Source of the DNA: Deltaproteobacteria bacterium | Lineage (GTDB): Bacteria; Desulfobacterota; Desulfarculia; Desulfarculales; Desulfarculaceae | DNA length: 28,119 nucleotides | Assembly: GCA_020444165.1 (NCBI GenBank) | Contig: JAHLLK010000075.1 | Span: 1 to 28,119 of the forward strand | Reading direction: 5' to 3' | Shown: positions 1 to 7,371 of the stretch, in pieces | Numbering within the stretch: position 1 is the first letter of the stretch | How the letters are laid out: each line of letters opens with the position of its first letter | The notes under the pieces: model-generated | Databases searched by the model: none | Seen by the model: only the letters and a program-made list of their open reading frames with translations | What the model was told of the DNA's origin: nothing | Program-made: the position numbers and the translations under genes

Positions 1-901
1 CCGCCGCGCCCACCAGGATGATGAACACCATGCAGGTGAGCTTGGTGGTGGTCTCCATGACCTGCTGCAGGGTGTCCCAGGTGAGCTTGCGGTTGGAGAG
101 GGCCAGGGCCACCGCGCCCACCGCGCCCACGGCCGCGGCCTCGGTGGGGGAGGCGATGCCGGCGAAGATGGAGCCCAGCACCGAGATCATCAGGAACAAC
201 GGCGGGAACAGGGCCCGGGTGACCTTGCGGAAAAACTCGCCCCGGGTAAGCCCGGCGAACTCGCCCCGGGGAATGGGGGGCGCGATGTGGGGCCGCAGGT
301 TCACGGCGATGAGGATGTAGATGACGTAGAGGAGCACCAGGAGAAAGCCCGGGATGATGGCGCCGATGAACAGATCGCCCACCGGGACCTTGACGATGTC
401 GCCCAGGAGCACCAGGACGATGGAGGGAGGGATGATCTGCCCCAGGGTGCCGGCGGCGCTCACCGTGCCGGTGGCCAATTCTTTCTGGTAGCCGCGCCGC
501 AGCATGGTGGGTACGGCCAAAAGGCCCATGGTGACCACCGTGGCCCCCACGATCCCCGTGCTGGCGCCCAACAGCGCGCCCACCACCACGGTGCTGATGG
601 CCAAGCCGCCCCTGATGCGGCCGAACAGCATGCCCATGGTGTCAAGTAATTCTTCGGCCAGCCCCGACTTTTCCAGGGTGACCCCCATGAAGATGAACAA
701 GGGTACGGCCAGGAGCACGAAGTTTTGCATCACCCCCCAGATGCGGAGGGGCAACAGGCCGAAGAACTCGGTGCCCACCCCAATGGCCCCGAAGCAAAGC
801 GCGGTGCCCATGAGGGTGAAGGTCACCGGGAAGCCCGCCATGAGCCAAATGGTCAGGGCCAGGAACATCCAGCCGGCCAGGTAGTCCTCGAAGATTTCCA
901 T
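1..901 (-). CDS. dctM: TRAP transporter large permease DctM (C-terminus cut by window edge)
   Basis: Reading the minus strand from the ATG at 901-899 gives 300 open codons that run off position 1. The product is a very hydrophobic multi-pass membrane protein beginning MEIFEDYLAGWMFLALTIWL. Family landmarks are visible: VPLFIFMGVTLEKSGLAEEL, the GASTGIVGATVV stretch, GTVSAAGTLGQIIPPSIVLV and ASPTEAAAVGA. In TRAP systems DctM is the 12-helix channel subunit that carries a dicarboxylate or similar organic acid into the cell with sodium, after delivery by a periplasmic DctP protein. The start directly abuts the stop codon of dctQ (TAA then ATG), with a GGGGAGAG ribosome-binding site inside the dctQ end, so the two are translationally linked. 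The substrate cannot be read from the sequence. About a third of the protein lies outside the window. Confidence 0.93.
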   Translation of the reverse strand, partial: MEIFEDYLAGWMFLALTIWLMAGFPVTFTLMGTALCFGAIGVGTEFFGLLPLRIWGVMQNFVLLAVPLFIFMGVTLEKSGLAEELLDTMGMLFGRIRGGLAISTVVVGALLGASTGIVGATVVTMGLLAVPTMLRRGYQKELATGTVSAAGTLGQIIPPSIVLVLLGDIVKVPVGDLFIGAIIPGFLLVLLYVIYILIAVNLRPHIAPPIPRGEFAGLTRGEFFRKVTRALFPPLFLMISVLGSIFAGIASPTEAAAVGAVGAVALALSNRKLTWDTLQQVMETTTKLTCMVFIILVGAA

Positions 902-1429
902 TTATGACTCTCCCCTGGCCTCGTCCCGTCCCAACACGGTGTTCAGGCTGCGGATGAACAGAGAAACGCCTTGCAGCCCGAAAAGCACGAAGCCCACGGG
1001 GATGCAGCCCTTGATGATGAAGCGGAAGGGAATACCGCCGGGGTCCGGCGAGCCCTCCAACACCTTCCAGGAATCGTAGACAAAGGGCAGGGAGGTGGAG
1101 ATGACCAGATAGCAGCCCGGCGCCATGAAGACCAGGCAGCCTATCAAATTGATCCAGGCCTGGGCCTTGGGAGACACTTTCTGATACACGATGTCCACCC
1201 GCACGTGACCGTCATGCAGGAGGGTGTAGCCCGCGCCGATCAGGAAAATGAAGGCGAAGACCTGCCATTCCAATTCCTGGGTGAACACGAAGGAGATGTT
1301 GAAGGCGTAGCGCAAGACCACGTCCGAAAACACCACCACCACCAGAAACGCCGACATCCAAGAGACGAACCGCCCCACCCCTTCGTTGAGCTTGTCGATG
1401 ATGTTGGCGATCTTTAGCAGGAACTCCAT
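902..1429 (-). CDS. dctQ: TRAP transporter small permease DctQ
   Basis: This encodes a 175-residue membrane protein of usual DctQ length with four hydrophobic segments, for example FVSWMSAFLVVVVFSDVVLR, WQVFAFIFLIGAGYTLL and WINLIGCLVFMAPGCYLVIS. The segment GYTLLHDGHVRVDIVY carries the conserved DctQ pattern in which a His-x-Arg-x-Asp stretch follows the second helix. The start at 1429 was chosen over an upstream Met at 1504 because it begins right before the conserved amphipathic N-terminus and has a GGAG at suitable spacing. DctQ forms the small membrane partner of DctM. No DctP-type binding protein gene lies in the 28 kb, so it must be encoded left of the window or elsewhere. Confidence 0.93.
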   Translation of the reverse strand: MEFLLKIANIIDKLNEGVGRFVSWMSAFLVVVVFSDVVLRYAFNISFVFTQELEWQVFAFIFLIGAGYTLLHDGHVRVDIVYQKVSPKAQAWINLIGCLVFMAPGCYLVISTSLPFVYDSWKVLEGSPDPGGIPFRFIIKGCIPVGFVLFGLQGVSLFIRSLNTVLGRDEARGES

Positions 1430-1512
1430 GCGCACTCCGAGCTTTTTCCTTACTGGAAGGATTATCAGGGTTTTTCCGGGTACGGCGATCTTTGGCCGGC
1501 ACAATAGTCATA

Positions 1513-1542
1513 TATTTAGACCATTGGCCTGACCAAAAACAA
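1513..1542 (-). promoter_or_regulatory. candidate sigma70-type promoter for dctQM
   Basis: On the minus strand TTGTTT (1542-1537) is followed after 18 bases by TAAATA (1518-1513), inside a short AT-rich patch between the PAS gene and dctQ. It would give the TRAP genes their own transcript, separate from the DHH-PAS pair. Only motif similarity supports it. Confidence 0.35.
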
Positions 1543-1618
1543 GGGGCTTCTGGAGTCGGGGGCGGCTTCCCGTGGAGCGGCCGGAGGGCCGGGCCGCCCG
1601 CTGCCGGGGGCCGGGCTC

Positions 1619-2008
1619 TCAGTCGGAGATCAGGGCGGCGGCGTCTGCGGCCGGCACCACGCTGACCACGTGCAGCACGCCACGCCACCCGCCTTCTGCC
1701 CGCCAAGGCGTCACGTGCACGGCCATTTCCACCCCGTTGCGAGAGCCCCGCCAGGCGAATTCGCGGAAATCACCTCGGCGGTAACAGTCCAGGATAAAAG
1801 ATATTTTATCTTGGCTCCCCGGCTGGTGGAACGCCCGCACGTCGCGGCCCAAGTAGGCCGGCCGGCGGTCCAGGAGAGAAGCGGCGTAGGGATTGTAGTA
1901 AACCAGGCGGCCCGCCGAATCCAACACGGTGCAGGCCGCGGGCAGGCCCGCAATCAGGGAGGCCGCCTCTTTGGCTAGGTCCCAGGCCTGTCCGGCCGGC
2001 TCAGCCAT
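1619..2008 (-). CDS. small single-PAS-domain protein
   Basis: The product is 129 residues and consists almost entirely of one PAS fold: a short helix, then AACTVLDSAGRLVYYNPYAA, GRDVRAFHQPGSQDKISFIL, and a strand-rich end VEMAVHVTPWRAEGGWRGVL. The HQPGSQDKI segment is like the PAS subtype with a conserved His-Pro-x-Ser-x-x-Lys-Ile motif found in DUF438-like proteins. There is no output domain, so it is probably a sensor or adaptor that acts on a partner in the cytoplasm. Its ATG (2008-2006) overlaps the stop of the upstream DHH gene (2003-2001) by 8 bases, implying translational coupling. The ligand is unknown. Confidence 0.82.
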   Translation of the reverse strand: MAEPAGQAWDLAKEAASLIAGLPAACTVLDSAGRLVYYNPYAASLLDRRPAYLGRDVRAFHQPGSQDKISFILDCYRRGDFREFAWRGSRNGVEMAVHVTPWRAEGGWRGVLHVVSVVPAADAAALISD

Positions 2009-2918
2009 CTTGGTTGATTTTCTGCAAAAGCTCGTCCAGGACCCGGGCCGCGTCCGCGGTGGCCACCTGGCAGGTGCCCACCTTGGCGTGCCCGCCGCCG
2101 CCATAGGCCAGCATGAGGCTGCCCACATTGGTGCGGCTGGTGCGGTTGAAGATGCTGTGGCCCACGGTGAAGACCACGTTCTGCTGCTGCTTGCCCCAGA
2201 TCACCTGCATGGAAATGTTGCACTCGGGGTACATGGTGTAGACCGTGAAGCGGTTGCCCGTGAAGATCTCCGCCACCTCCCGGAGATCGATCACCACGCA
2301 GTTGCCCTGGGCCCGGCTGTGCTGGGCCAGCATGCCCCGGAAGAGCCCCTCCTGCGCGAAGTAGCGCGCCACCCGTTCGGCCACGTCGGGCTGCCGCAGA
2401 ATCTCTTCCACCGGCATGGTGCGGCACCATTCCACCAACTCTTCCATCAATTGATAGTTGCTGATGCGGTAGTCGCGGTAGCGCCCCAGGCCGGTGCGGG
2501 GATCCATGACGAAGCTCAAGAGCACCCAGCCCCGGGGCTCCTTCACCTCGTCCAGGCTGAGCTGGGCGCTGTCGCAGCGGTCCACGTAGGTCAGCATCTC
2601 GTCGAAGCGGGGGGCAAAGGTGCGGTGGCCGCCGTAGTACTGCCAGATCACCCGGGCGCAGCTGGGCAGGGGCTCGGAAGCCCCCTCAAAGGCGAAATCC
2701 CGGCCCAGCCTCTCTTGCTCGCTGGAGTGGTGATCGAACCACAGCCCACAGCCGGGGGCGTAGGGCACGTTGGCCAAGATGTCCTGGGGGGTGACCTCGA
2801 TCAGTCCGTCCTGCACGTCCTTGGGATGCACGAACTTCCATTCGTCCATGATCCCCGCTTCCTTCAGCAGGACGGCCGAGATCAGGCCGTCAAAGTCCGA
2901 ACGGGTCAATAGCCTCAT
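2001..2918 (-). CDS. DHH-family phosphoesterase (exopolyphosphatase/NrnA-like)
   Basis: This is a 305-residue protein with the DHH superfamily signatures: N-terminal RSDFDGLISAVLL (motif I, Asp8 and Asp10), GLWFDHHSSEQ (the DHH motif, Asp62-His63-His64), YVDRCDSAQ (motif IV aspartates) and a C-terminal DHHA1 motif AYGGGGHAKVGTCQV. Such enzymes use two metal ions to cleave phosphoanhydride or phosphodiester bonds in polyphosphate, oligonucleotides or cyclic dinucleotides. The substrate cannot be decided here. The start at 2918 was preferred to 2948 because MRLLTRSDFDG is where the family fold begins. A TATAAT-like box lies upstream on the minus strand at 3100-3095, but without a good -35 box. 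Confidence 0.9.
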   Translation of the reverse strand: MRLLTRSDFDGLISAVLLKEAGIMDEWKFVHPKDVQDGLIEVTPQDILANVPYAPGCGLWFDHHSSEQERLGRDFAFEGASEPLPSCARVIWQYYGGHRTFAPRFDEMLTYVDRCDSAQLSLDEVKEPRGWVLLSFVMDPRTGLGRYRDYRISNYQLMEELVEWCRTMPVEEILRQPDVAERVARYFAQEGLFRGMLAQHSRAQGNCVVIDLREVAEIFTGNRFTVYTMYPECNISMQVIWGKQQQNVVFTVGHSIFNRTSRTNVGSLMLAYGGGGHAKVGTCQVATADAARVLDELLQKINQDG

Positions 2919-3181
2919 GTTCCACTTTCCCTTTCGCTGTTCCGGCAAAGGCCCGCAGCGGGCACGGCATGTTGCGACTGCCTCTCATTGGTATAACACA
3001 GGCCGGAGGCCGGGGGCACGGCGCAAAAATGCAAGAAAGGGGGCAAGCGGGGCAGGGGGAAACGGCGCGGCCCGGGGGGGAGCCGGCGGCACGGATTATA
3101 ACTATGGCAAAAAATTACCTGAAAATGCCAGCGAAAATCAGGCGGGGGCCGGGGAGCAACCGCGGCCGGCCCGCCGTGCGC

Positions 3182-3925
3182 TCATTTGTGGGCCCGCAAA
3201 AACTCCAAGGCTTCCTTGAGCTGGCCGAACTCATAGATGATGTAATCCGGGTTCACACCCTCCATCTCCTTGCGGCCCTGGTTGGAGGAAAAGAATATCG
3301 TGGCCAGGCCCAGCCGCCCCGCCCCGTACATGTCCCGGTACATGTCGTTGCCCACGAACACGGTTTTGTCCCACGGCAGGCGCAGCTTTTTGAGCGCCAG
3401 GCGGAAAAGCCGCGGGTCGGGTTTGCGATAACCATAATCCCCGGAAACCACGATGCTGCCGAAATAGTCGGTCAGCTTCAGGGCCTGCATTTCCGCGCGG
3501 GCCCAGGCGCTTTGGGCGTCGGAAACCGCCGCCAGGCGATGCTGGGCCGATAGCTCGTCCAGCATATCCTTTACCCCGGGATAAAGAACCAGGCGATTGC
3601 GCGAGATGCCCCGGTACATCTCGGCCAGGATCAGGGGCAGGGTCTTGGCCTTGGCCGGTGGCAGCGGCCGCAAAGGGTTCTGGTGGCGGCGCAGGAACTC
3701 GGCCCAGAGCCCGACCGCGTCGAACTCGGGAAACTCCTCCCGGCTGGCCGCTTTATGCTCGTTCATGATTTGATAGTACTGGTCGCGCACTTCCCAGCGG
3801 TGGAGCGTTATGCCTTGGTAAGTGAGGAAGTGACTTATCCCGCGGTAGATTTCCTCGTTGCCTTCATCGGTGTTTATGTCGATGAGGGTGCCGTTGACGT
3901 CAAAGATTATCCCCAGGATTTCCAA
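3182..3925 (-). CDS. HAD-superfamily hydrolase
   Basis: The 247-residue product has all four HAD motifs in order: motif I FDVNGTLID (nucleophile Asp9), a motif II Ser in AAVSDAQSAWA, the motif III Lys in GYRKPDPRLF and motif IV VGNDMYRDMYGA. A helical cap lies between motifs I and II (about residues 20-95), as in the dehalogenase/phosphatase-like C1 group. The second acidic residue of motif I, normally Asp in phosphatases, is Asn11, as discussed under findings. The stop of the upstream kinase gene lies 6 bases before this start, so the two genes form an operon. The substrate is unknown. Confidence 0.9.
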   Translation of the reverse strand: MEILGIIFDVNGTLIDINTDEGNEEIYRGISHFLTYQGITLHRWEVRDQYYQIMNEHKAASREEFPEFDAVGLWAEFLRRHQNPLRPLPPAKAKTLPLILAEMYRGISRNRLVLYPGVKDMLDELSAQHRLAAVSDAQSAWARAEMQALKLTDYFGSIVVSGDYGYRKPDPRLFRLALKKLRLPWDKTVFVGNDMYRDMYGAGRLGLATIFFSSNQGRKEMEGVNPDYIIYEFGQLKEALEFLRAHK

Positions 3926-3931
3926 CTTTGA

Positions 3932-4936
3932 TTACCTCATGATCTCCTCGGCCAGCCCCAGGAGGGACCACCGGTAAGCATCGTCAATCCAGGAGTTTCG
4001 GGCGATCCGGAGCAGGGTTAGTCCCAGGTGGAAGGGGATCCGGCGGGTTATGGCGGCAAAGGCGCGGGACTGGTCCGGAAAATGCCGGCAATACTCCCAA
4101 AGAAAATGGCCGATAAACGGCTCGGAAGCCTGGGGGTCGGCGGTGGCCCGGAAAAAAAAGTGCTTCAGCTCGCCCGCGAGCCGGCCCAGATCAAAGACGC
4201 GGTCCCCCCTTTTCATGCGCTCCACGTCGATGAGCATCACCTGGCCCTCGGGACCGAAGATGAAGTTGGAAGGCGTGGCGTCACCGTGCAACAGGACCTC
4301 GCAATCCTGCCACATTTCCTCCCGGGCGCGCCAGTTATCTCCCAGGCGGGAAAACACGGCCAAACGCGCGGGAGAGACGCCTCTTTTATGCTGGATAGAA
4401 TGTAAAATTCGCTCCAGATAAGCCTCGTCCACCTGAAAATCAACCCCCTCCGTACGGGCGGTGCGATTGTGTAAAAAAGCCAGAAAGTAGGCCAGACCGG
4501 AAAGTTTGCGAAACAGCCTTTGCCGTTTACCCCGGTGGATGGCGTCGTTGATGAGATCGGAGAGCAATTCGCCGGGTAGATACTCCAAGATAAGGACATT
4601 ATCCAGGAGGGGATTGAAACCGAAAGGACGCACTACATAGTGCGGCGGGCGGTCTAAACCCAGGGAGCGCAGATAACAGAGGTTCTGGTATTCGGTTTCG
4701 GCCACCGCCCGGGATTGCTCCGTGGTGCGCCCGTGGTGCGCCTTGTGAAACTTGCCCACCAAACGCAGATAGCAATGGGTTTCCTCATAGAGGAACACGT
4801 CCTGGATGGCGCTGAACTTGTAGACCCGGTAAGCGGCTTCCGGAAGCTGGATCCCCAGTTGCGGCGTGATGTCCGCCTGCAAGTACCCGAAAAGGGGGTC
4901 CTGACGGGAAAGGTCTCCCAGGTAGCTAACTTTCAT
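3932..4936 (-). CDS. aminoglycoside-phosphotransferase-fold (APH/ChoK-like) kinase
   Basis: This protein (334 residues from the Met at 4936) has a kinase-like fold: LILEYLPGELLSDLI as the hinge, LLHGDATPSNFIF with catalytic Asp219 and Asn224 (the HGDxxxxN Brenner-type loop) and VMLIDVERMKRGDRVFDLG with metal-binding Asp237. These are hallmarks of APH/choline-kinase-like small-molecule kinases rather than protein kinases. An in-frame ATG at 5020 would add 28 Pro-rich low-complexity residues; neither start has a strong ribosome-binding site, and 4936 was chosen because the extension looks non-conserved. The gene is paired with the HAD hydrolase, suggesting a kinase/phosphatase pair acting on one metabolite, which is inference. 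Confidence 0.86.
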   Translation of the reverse strand: MKVSYLGDLSRQDPLFGYLQADITPQLGIQLPEAAYRVYKFSAIQDVFLYEETHCYLRLVGKFHKAHHGRTTEQSRAVAETEYQNLCYLRSLGLDRPPHYVVRPFGFNPLLDNVLILEYLPGELLSDLINDAIHRGKRQRLFRKLSGLAYFLAFLHNRTARTEGVDFQVDEAYLERILHSIQHKRGVSPARLAVFSRLGDNWRAREEMWQDCEVLLHGDATPSNFIFGPEGQVMLIDVERMKRGDRVFDLGRLAGELKHFFFRATADPQASEPFIGHFLWEYCRHFPDQSRAFAAITRRIPFHLGLTLLRIARNSWIDDAYRWSLLGLAEEIMR

Positions 4937-5093
4937 AAGGCTGCTCGCAACGCCGGTGACCCCAGGGGTGGGAGAAGGCGGCTGCCGGGGCGGGATGGTA
5001 GCCGGTTGGAATCTTGCCATGGTTCAATAGGGGTTGCAAGGAATTACTCGGTTCAGCCATTAGCTAGGGCGATAGATGCTCCAGGCCACAATT

Positions 5094-5108
5094 TTTACAT
5101 ATTGTAAA
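5094..5108. promoter_or_regulatory. short AT-rich dyad upstream of the kinase gene
   Basis: TTTAC-ATATT-GTAAA is a 5+5 bp inverted repeat in the divergent intergenic region. It could be an operator for the kinase-HAD operon or for the peptide unit; chance is not excluded. Confidence 0.2.
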
Positions 5109-5188
5109 CCTGCTGGGCGCCAGGTGGTTATCCCCTGGCCGACCCCGCCGGCGCTCCCAAAAAATCTTTTGGGCCTCCAGGATAATCC

Positions 5189-5217
5189 TTGACAACCCCG
5201 CCCTTCCCGGGAAAAAT
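5189..5217 (+). promoter_or_regulatory. candidate promoter of the 20-residue peptide gene
   Basis: A consensus -35 TTGACA (5189-5194) is followed after 17 bases by the weaker -10 AAAAAT (5212-5217). The predicted transcript would start near 5224 and end at the terminator near 5380, a message of about 155 nt. Confidence 0.45.
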
Positions 5218-5262
5218 TATCTTAACTTAACCGCCCCAAGAAGGGGCCAAAGGAGGACGATC

Positions 5263-5325
5263 ATGAAGATCCGTAAGGTAGTGCGCACCTCGCGCGGGCT
5301 CTGCAAGTGCAAGAGTTCCTGCTAG
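5263..5325 (+). CDS. 20-residue Cys-rich peptide, possible modified-peptide precursor
   Basis: This tiny gene encodes MKIRKVVRTSRGLCKCKSSC: a basic N-terminal half (7 Lys/Arg in the first 11 residues) and a C-terminal core with three Cys (positions 14, 16 and 20). Support for translation is unusually good: AAAGGAGG ends 6 bases before the ATG, TTGACA lies upstream, and a perfect 12-bp terminator follows 20 bases after the stop. No other plus-strand gene shares the transcript. The leader/core layout fits a ribosomally made peptide whose cysteines are modified; the radical SAM/SPASM enzyme with an apparent RRE domain at 8002-9495 is the nearest candidate enzyme. Alternatives are a small metal-binding peptide or a translated small RNA. 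I do not recognise the exact family. Confidence 0.7.
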   Translation: MKIRKVVRTSRGLCKCKSSC

Positions 5326-5344
5326 CTTAAAAAAACGCTGGCGC

Positions 5345-5380
5345 AAGAGGGACGGCTACCGCCGTCCCTCTTCCTTTTTC
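5345..5380 (+). terminator. strong intrinsic terminator after the peptide gene
   Basis: AAGAGGGACGGC (5345-5356), loop TACC and GCCGTCCCTCTT (5361-5372) form a perfect 12-bp stem, followed by CCTTTTTC. On the other strand a run of seven T lies close after the same stem, so it may also end transcription of the ferredoxin/nitroreductase gene coming from the right. Confidence 0.9.
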
Positions 5381-5471
5381 TCCCTGGGGCCCGCGTTCCC
5401 CTCCCCACCTTCCCCCCGCATAATTTCTGGGGGCGCCCCCCGCGGCGCCCTCATCCCCGCGCTGCTTCTCC

Positions 5472-6353
5472 TCAGCGCCAGGTGACCCGAAGCGGCCGGC
5501 GGGCCGGCAGGCGGCGGTAGGTCAGTTCCGGATAGCCCAGCATGAAGGAGATGGGCACCAGGTGGCCCGGGGGCAGGTACAGGGCCCGGGCCAGCGGCCC
5601 GCTGTGGCGCAGGGCATATTCCAGGAGCCCGCAGAAGCAGGTGCCCAGGCCCAGGCTCACGGCCATGAGGGCCAGGTGCATGGCCGCCAGGCCTGCCTCC
5701 ACCTTGGGGTGCAGAGACTCCTCGGGGTGCACGTGCACGGCCACCACGGCCGGGGCGTGGTGAAACAAGGGGTCCTCGCCCTGGGCGGTAAGCTCGGCCA
5801 GGAGCCGGAAGGCCGGGGGGTATTGCCGCCAGGCCTGGTCTTCGGGGGCCAGGGCCGAGCCGCCGGCCGCCTCCCGGGCCAGGGCCGCCTCCAGGCGGGC
5901 GGCCTGCTCCACCAACGCCGCCACGGTGAGCCGGGTCACTTCGGCCAGGGCCTCCGGGCTGGCCACCACCACGTAGCCCAGGGCCTGGCGGTTCTGGGCC
6001 GTGGGGGTGTAGCGCGCCGCCTGGAGCAAGGCCTCCAGCTTGGCCCGCTCCACTGGCTCCGGACGGAAGACCCGGATGCTGCGGCGGGACCGCAGGAAAC
6101 TCAGCAGCACCTCCGGCGAGGGCAGGCCCTCGGGAGCGGGCGCGGGCAGGAAATCCGCCGCGGCCACGCCGGGCAGTTGGGGAGCGTCCACCGGGCACAC
6201 GGCCTTGCAGTGACCGCAGGCCACGCAGCTTTCCGGCCGGCTTATCACGGCCACATCTTCCGGCATTATCACCAGATGCCGTCCGCAGGCCGGCAGGCAC
6301 TCCCCGCAACCCAGGCACTTGGCGGGATCGATCCAAATAAGCTTGGCAGTCAT
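5472..6353 (-). CDS. ferredoxin-nitroreductase fusion protein
   Basis: The 293-residue protein starts with a bacterial 2[4Fe-4S] ferredoxin domain: CLGCGECLPAC (Cys13, 16, 19, 23) and CVACGHCKAVCPVDAP (Cys43, 46, 49, 53). From about residue 80 it continues as an FMN-binding nitroreductase-fold domain with SRRSIRVF, YTPTAQNRQALGYVVV and GLGTCFCGLLEYAL. Members of this widespread anaerobe family are thought to pass electrons from the clusters to FMN and on to an unknown acceptor; the true substrates are mostly unknown. The length is normal for the family. The start at 6353 has a GGGGGA element. It converges with the peptide gene and shares its terminator region; its promoter would lie in the 173-bp space before the carbonic anhydrase gene. 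Confidence 0.92.
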   Translation of the reverse strand: MTAKLIWIDPAKCLGCGECLPACGRHLVIMPEDVAVISRPESCVACGHCKAVCPVDAPQLPGVAAADFLPAPAPEGLPSPEVLLSFLRSRRSIRVFRPEPVERAKLEALLQAARYTPTAQNRQALGYVVVASPEALAEVTRLTVAALVEQAARLEAALAREAAGGSALAPEDQAWRQYPPAFRLLAELTAQGEDPLFHHAPAVVAVHVHPEESLHPKVEAGLAAMHLALMAVSLGLGTCFCGLLEYALRHSGPLARALYLPPGHLVPISFMLGYPELTYRRLPARRPLRVTWR

Positions 6354-6453
6354 GTTGTCCCCCGTGGAAATCCCGGCGTGCCGCCCAGCCGTCCCTGCCG
6401 GAGCGGCCCGGACGGAAATTTTAGCCCACTTAAGACCACCAACACCAGAGGAG

Positions 6454-6498
6454 GCTGGTTTAAAATATTCCTTAATACACCACCTCGTTTGAACCAGC
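6454..6498 (+). promoter_or_regulatory. inverted repeat in the carbonic anhydrase leader
   Basis: GCTGGTTTAAA (6454-6464) and TTTGAACCAGC (6488-6498) are complementary with one G-T pair and enclose a 23-base AT-rich loop. The hairpin ends 28 bases before the carbonic anhydrase ATG and could be an operator or an RNA element controlling that gene. Confidence 0.35.
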
Positions 6499-6526
6499 TT
6501 TTCCCCCTAAGCAGGAGAGTAAGAAC

Positions 6527-7315
6527 ATGACTTCGAAAATTCTGCGCTGCTTGGCCGCCATCCTTTGCGCGGCCAGCCTCTTGGCCACCGGAGCCCTGGC
6601 TTCCGGCGACGCCGGAGCCAAGCCCTCCCCCCAGGCGGCGCTCTTGTTGCTGCAAGCCGGCAACGCCCGCTTTGTGGGCGGCACCCCCGACCACCCCCAC
6701 CAGAGCAAGCTCCGCCTGGCCCAGGCTGGGACCGAGGACCAGGGCAAGCATGCCTACGCCACGGTGCTCACCTGCTCCGATTCCCGGGTGCCGGCGGAAA
6801 TCCTCTTTGACGCCGGGGTCATGGACATCTTCGTGATCCGGGTGGCCGGCAACGTGGTCAAGACCGACGAGGCCGGCTCCATCGAGTATGGCCTGGCTCA
6901 CGTGAACACCCCGGTGCTGGTGGTGTTGGGGCACACCCAGTGCGGCGCCGTGACCGCGGTCACCGACGAGGTGGAAGGCCACGGCCACGCCCTGGAGCGC
7001 AACATTCCACCCCTGGTGGCCCCCATCATCCCCGCGGTGCAGGCGGCCCAGAAGGCCCACCCCGATCTGCACGGCAAGGAGCTGGTGCCGCAGGCCATCG
7101 AGGCCAACGTGTGGCAGGGCATCCGCGATCTCTTCATGCAGAGCCCGGCCACCCGCCAGTTGGTCCAGGACGGCAAGGCCATGGTGGTGGGCGCCATCTA
7201 TGACGTGGGCACCGGCAAGGTGAGCTGGCTGCCCCAGGAAAAGGTGGGCCAGATCCTGGCCCAGGTGGAAGCCGATCCCCAGCGGGCCATGGAGGCCATG
7301 GCTCCGGGCAAGTAG
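6527..7315 (+). CDS. exported beta-class carbonic anhydrase
   Basis: The 262-residue protein has a Sec signal peptide (basic start MTSKILR, hydrophobic core to about residue 20, ALA-S cleavage near 26) and then a beta-carbonic anhydrase. The zinc and catalytic residues are visible: LTCSDSRVP (Cys83, Asp85, Arg87) and VLGHTQCGA (His136, Cys139). It should interconvert CO2 and bicarbonate in the periplasm, whereas most bacterial beta-class enzymes are cytoplasmic. AGGAG precedes the ATG at good spacing. The gene is monocistronic, divergent from the ferredoxin/nitroreductase gene and convergent with the DVU0772-like gene. A role in supplying CO2/bicarbonate to, or disposing of it from, the CO2 metabolism suggested by metVF is inference. 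Confidence 0.94.
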   Translation: MTSKILRCLAAILCAASLLATGALASGDAGAKPSPQAALLLLQAGNARFVGGTPDHPHQSKLRLAQAGTEDQGKHAYATVLTCSDSRVPAEILFDAGVMDIFVIRVAGNVVKTDEAGSIEYGLAHVNTPVLVVLGHTQCGAVTAVTDEVEGHGHALERNIPPLVAPIIPAVQAAQKAHPDLHGKELVPQAIEANVWQGIRDLFMQSPATRQLVQDGKAMVVGAIYDVGTGKVSWLPQEKVGQILAQVEADPQRAMEAMAPGK

Positions 7316-7371
7316 ACCCCGGCCGCGGCCGGGGAGGGGGGAATTCCGCTGCCCCTCTCCGGCCGGGTCTA
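7313..7371. terminator. GC-rich inverted repeat between convergent genes
   Basis: The perfect palindrome CCCCGGCCGCGGCCGGGG follows the carbonic anhydrase stop, and TAGACCC at the left end is matched by GGGTCTA at the right end, both overlapping stop codons of the convergent genes. It probably acts as a shared terminator or transcription barrier, but no T-run is present. Confidence 0.5.

Noticed and set aside
3095..3100. Perfect TATAAT on the minus strand upstream of the DHH gene as a firm promoter
   Set aside because: No acceptable -35 box lies at 16-18 bases, so it is only mentioned within the DHH entry.
5263..5325. The Cys-rich peptide as a methanobactin precursor
   Set aside because: No MbnB/MbnC-type genes are nearby and the LCxxC pair layout of methanobactins is absent.
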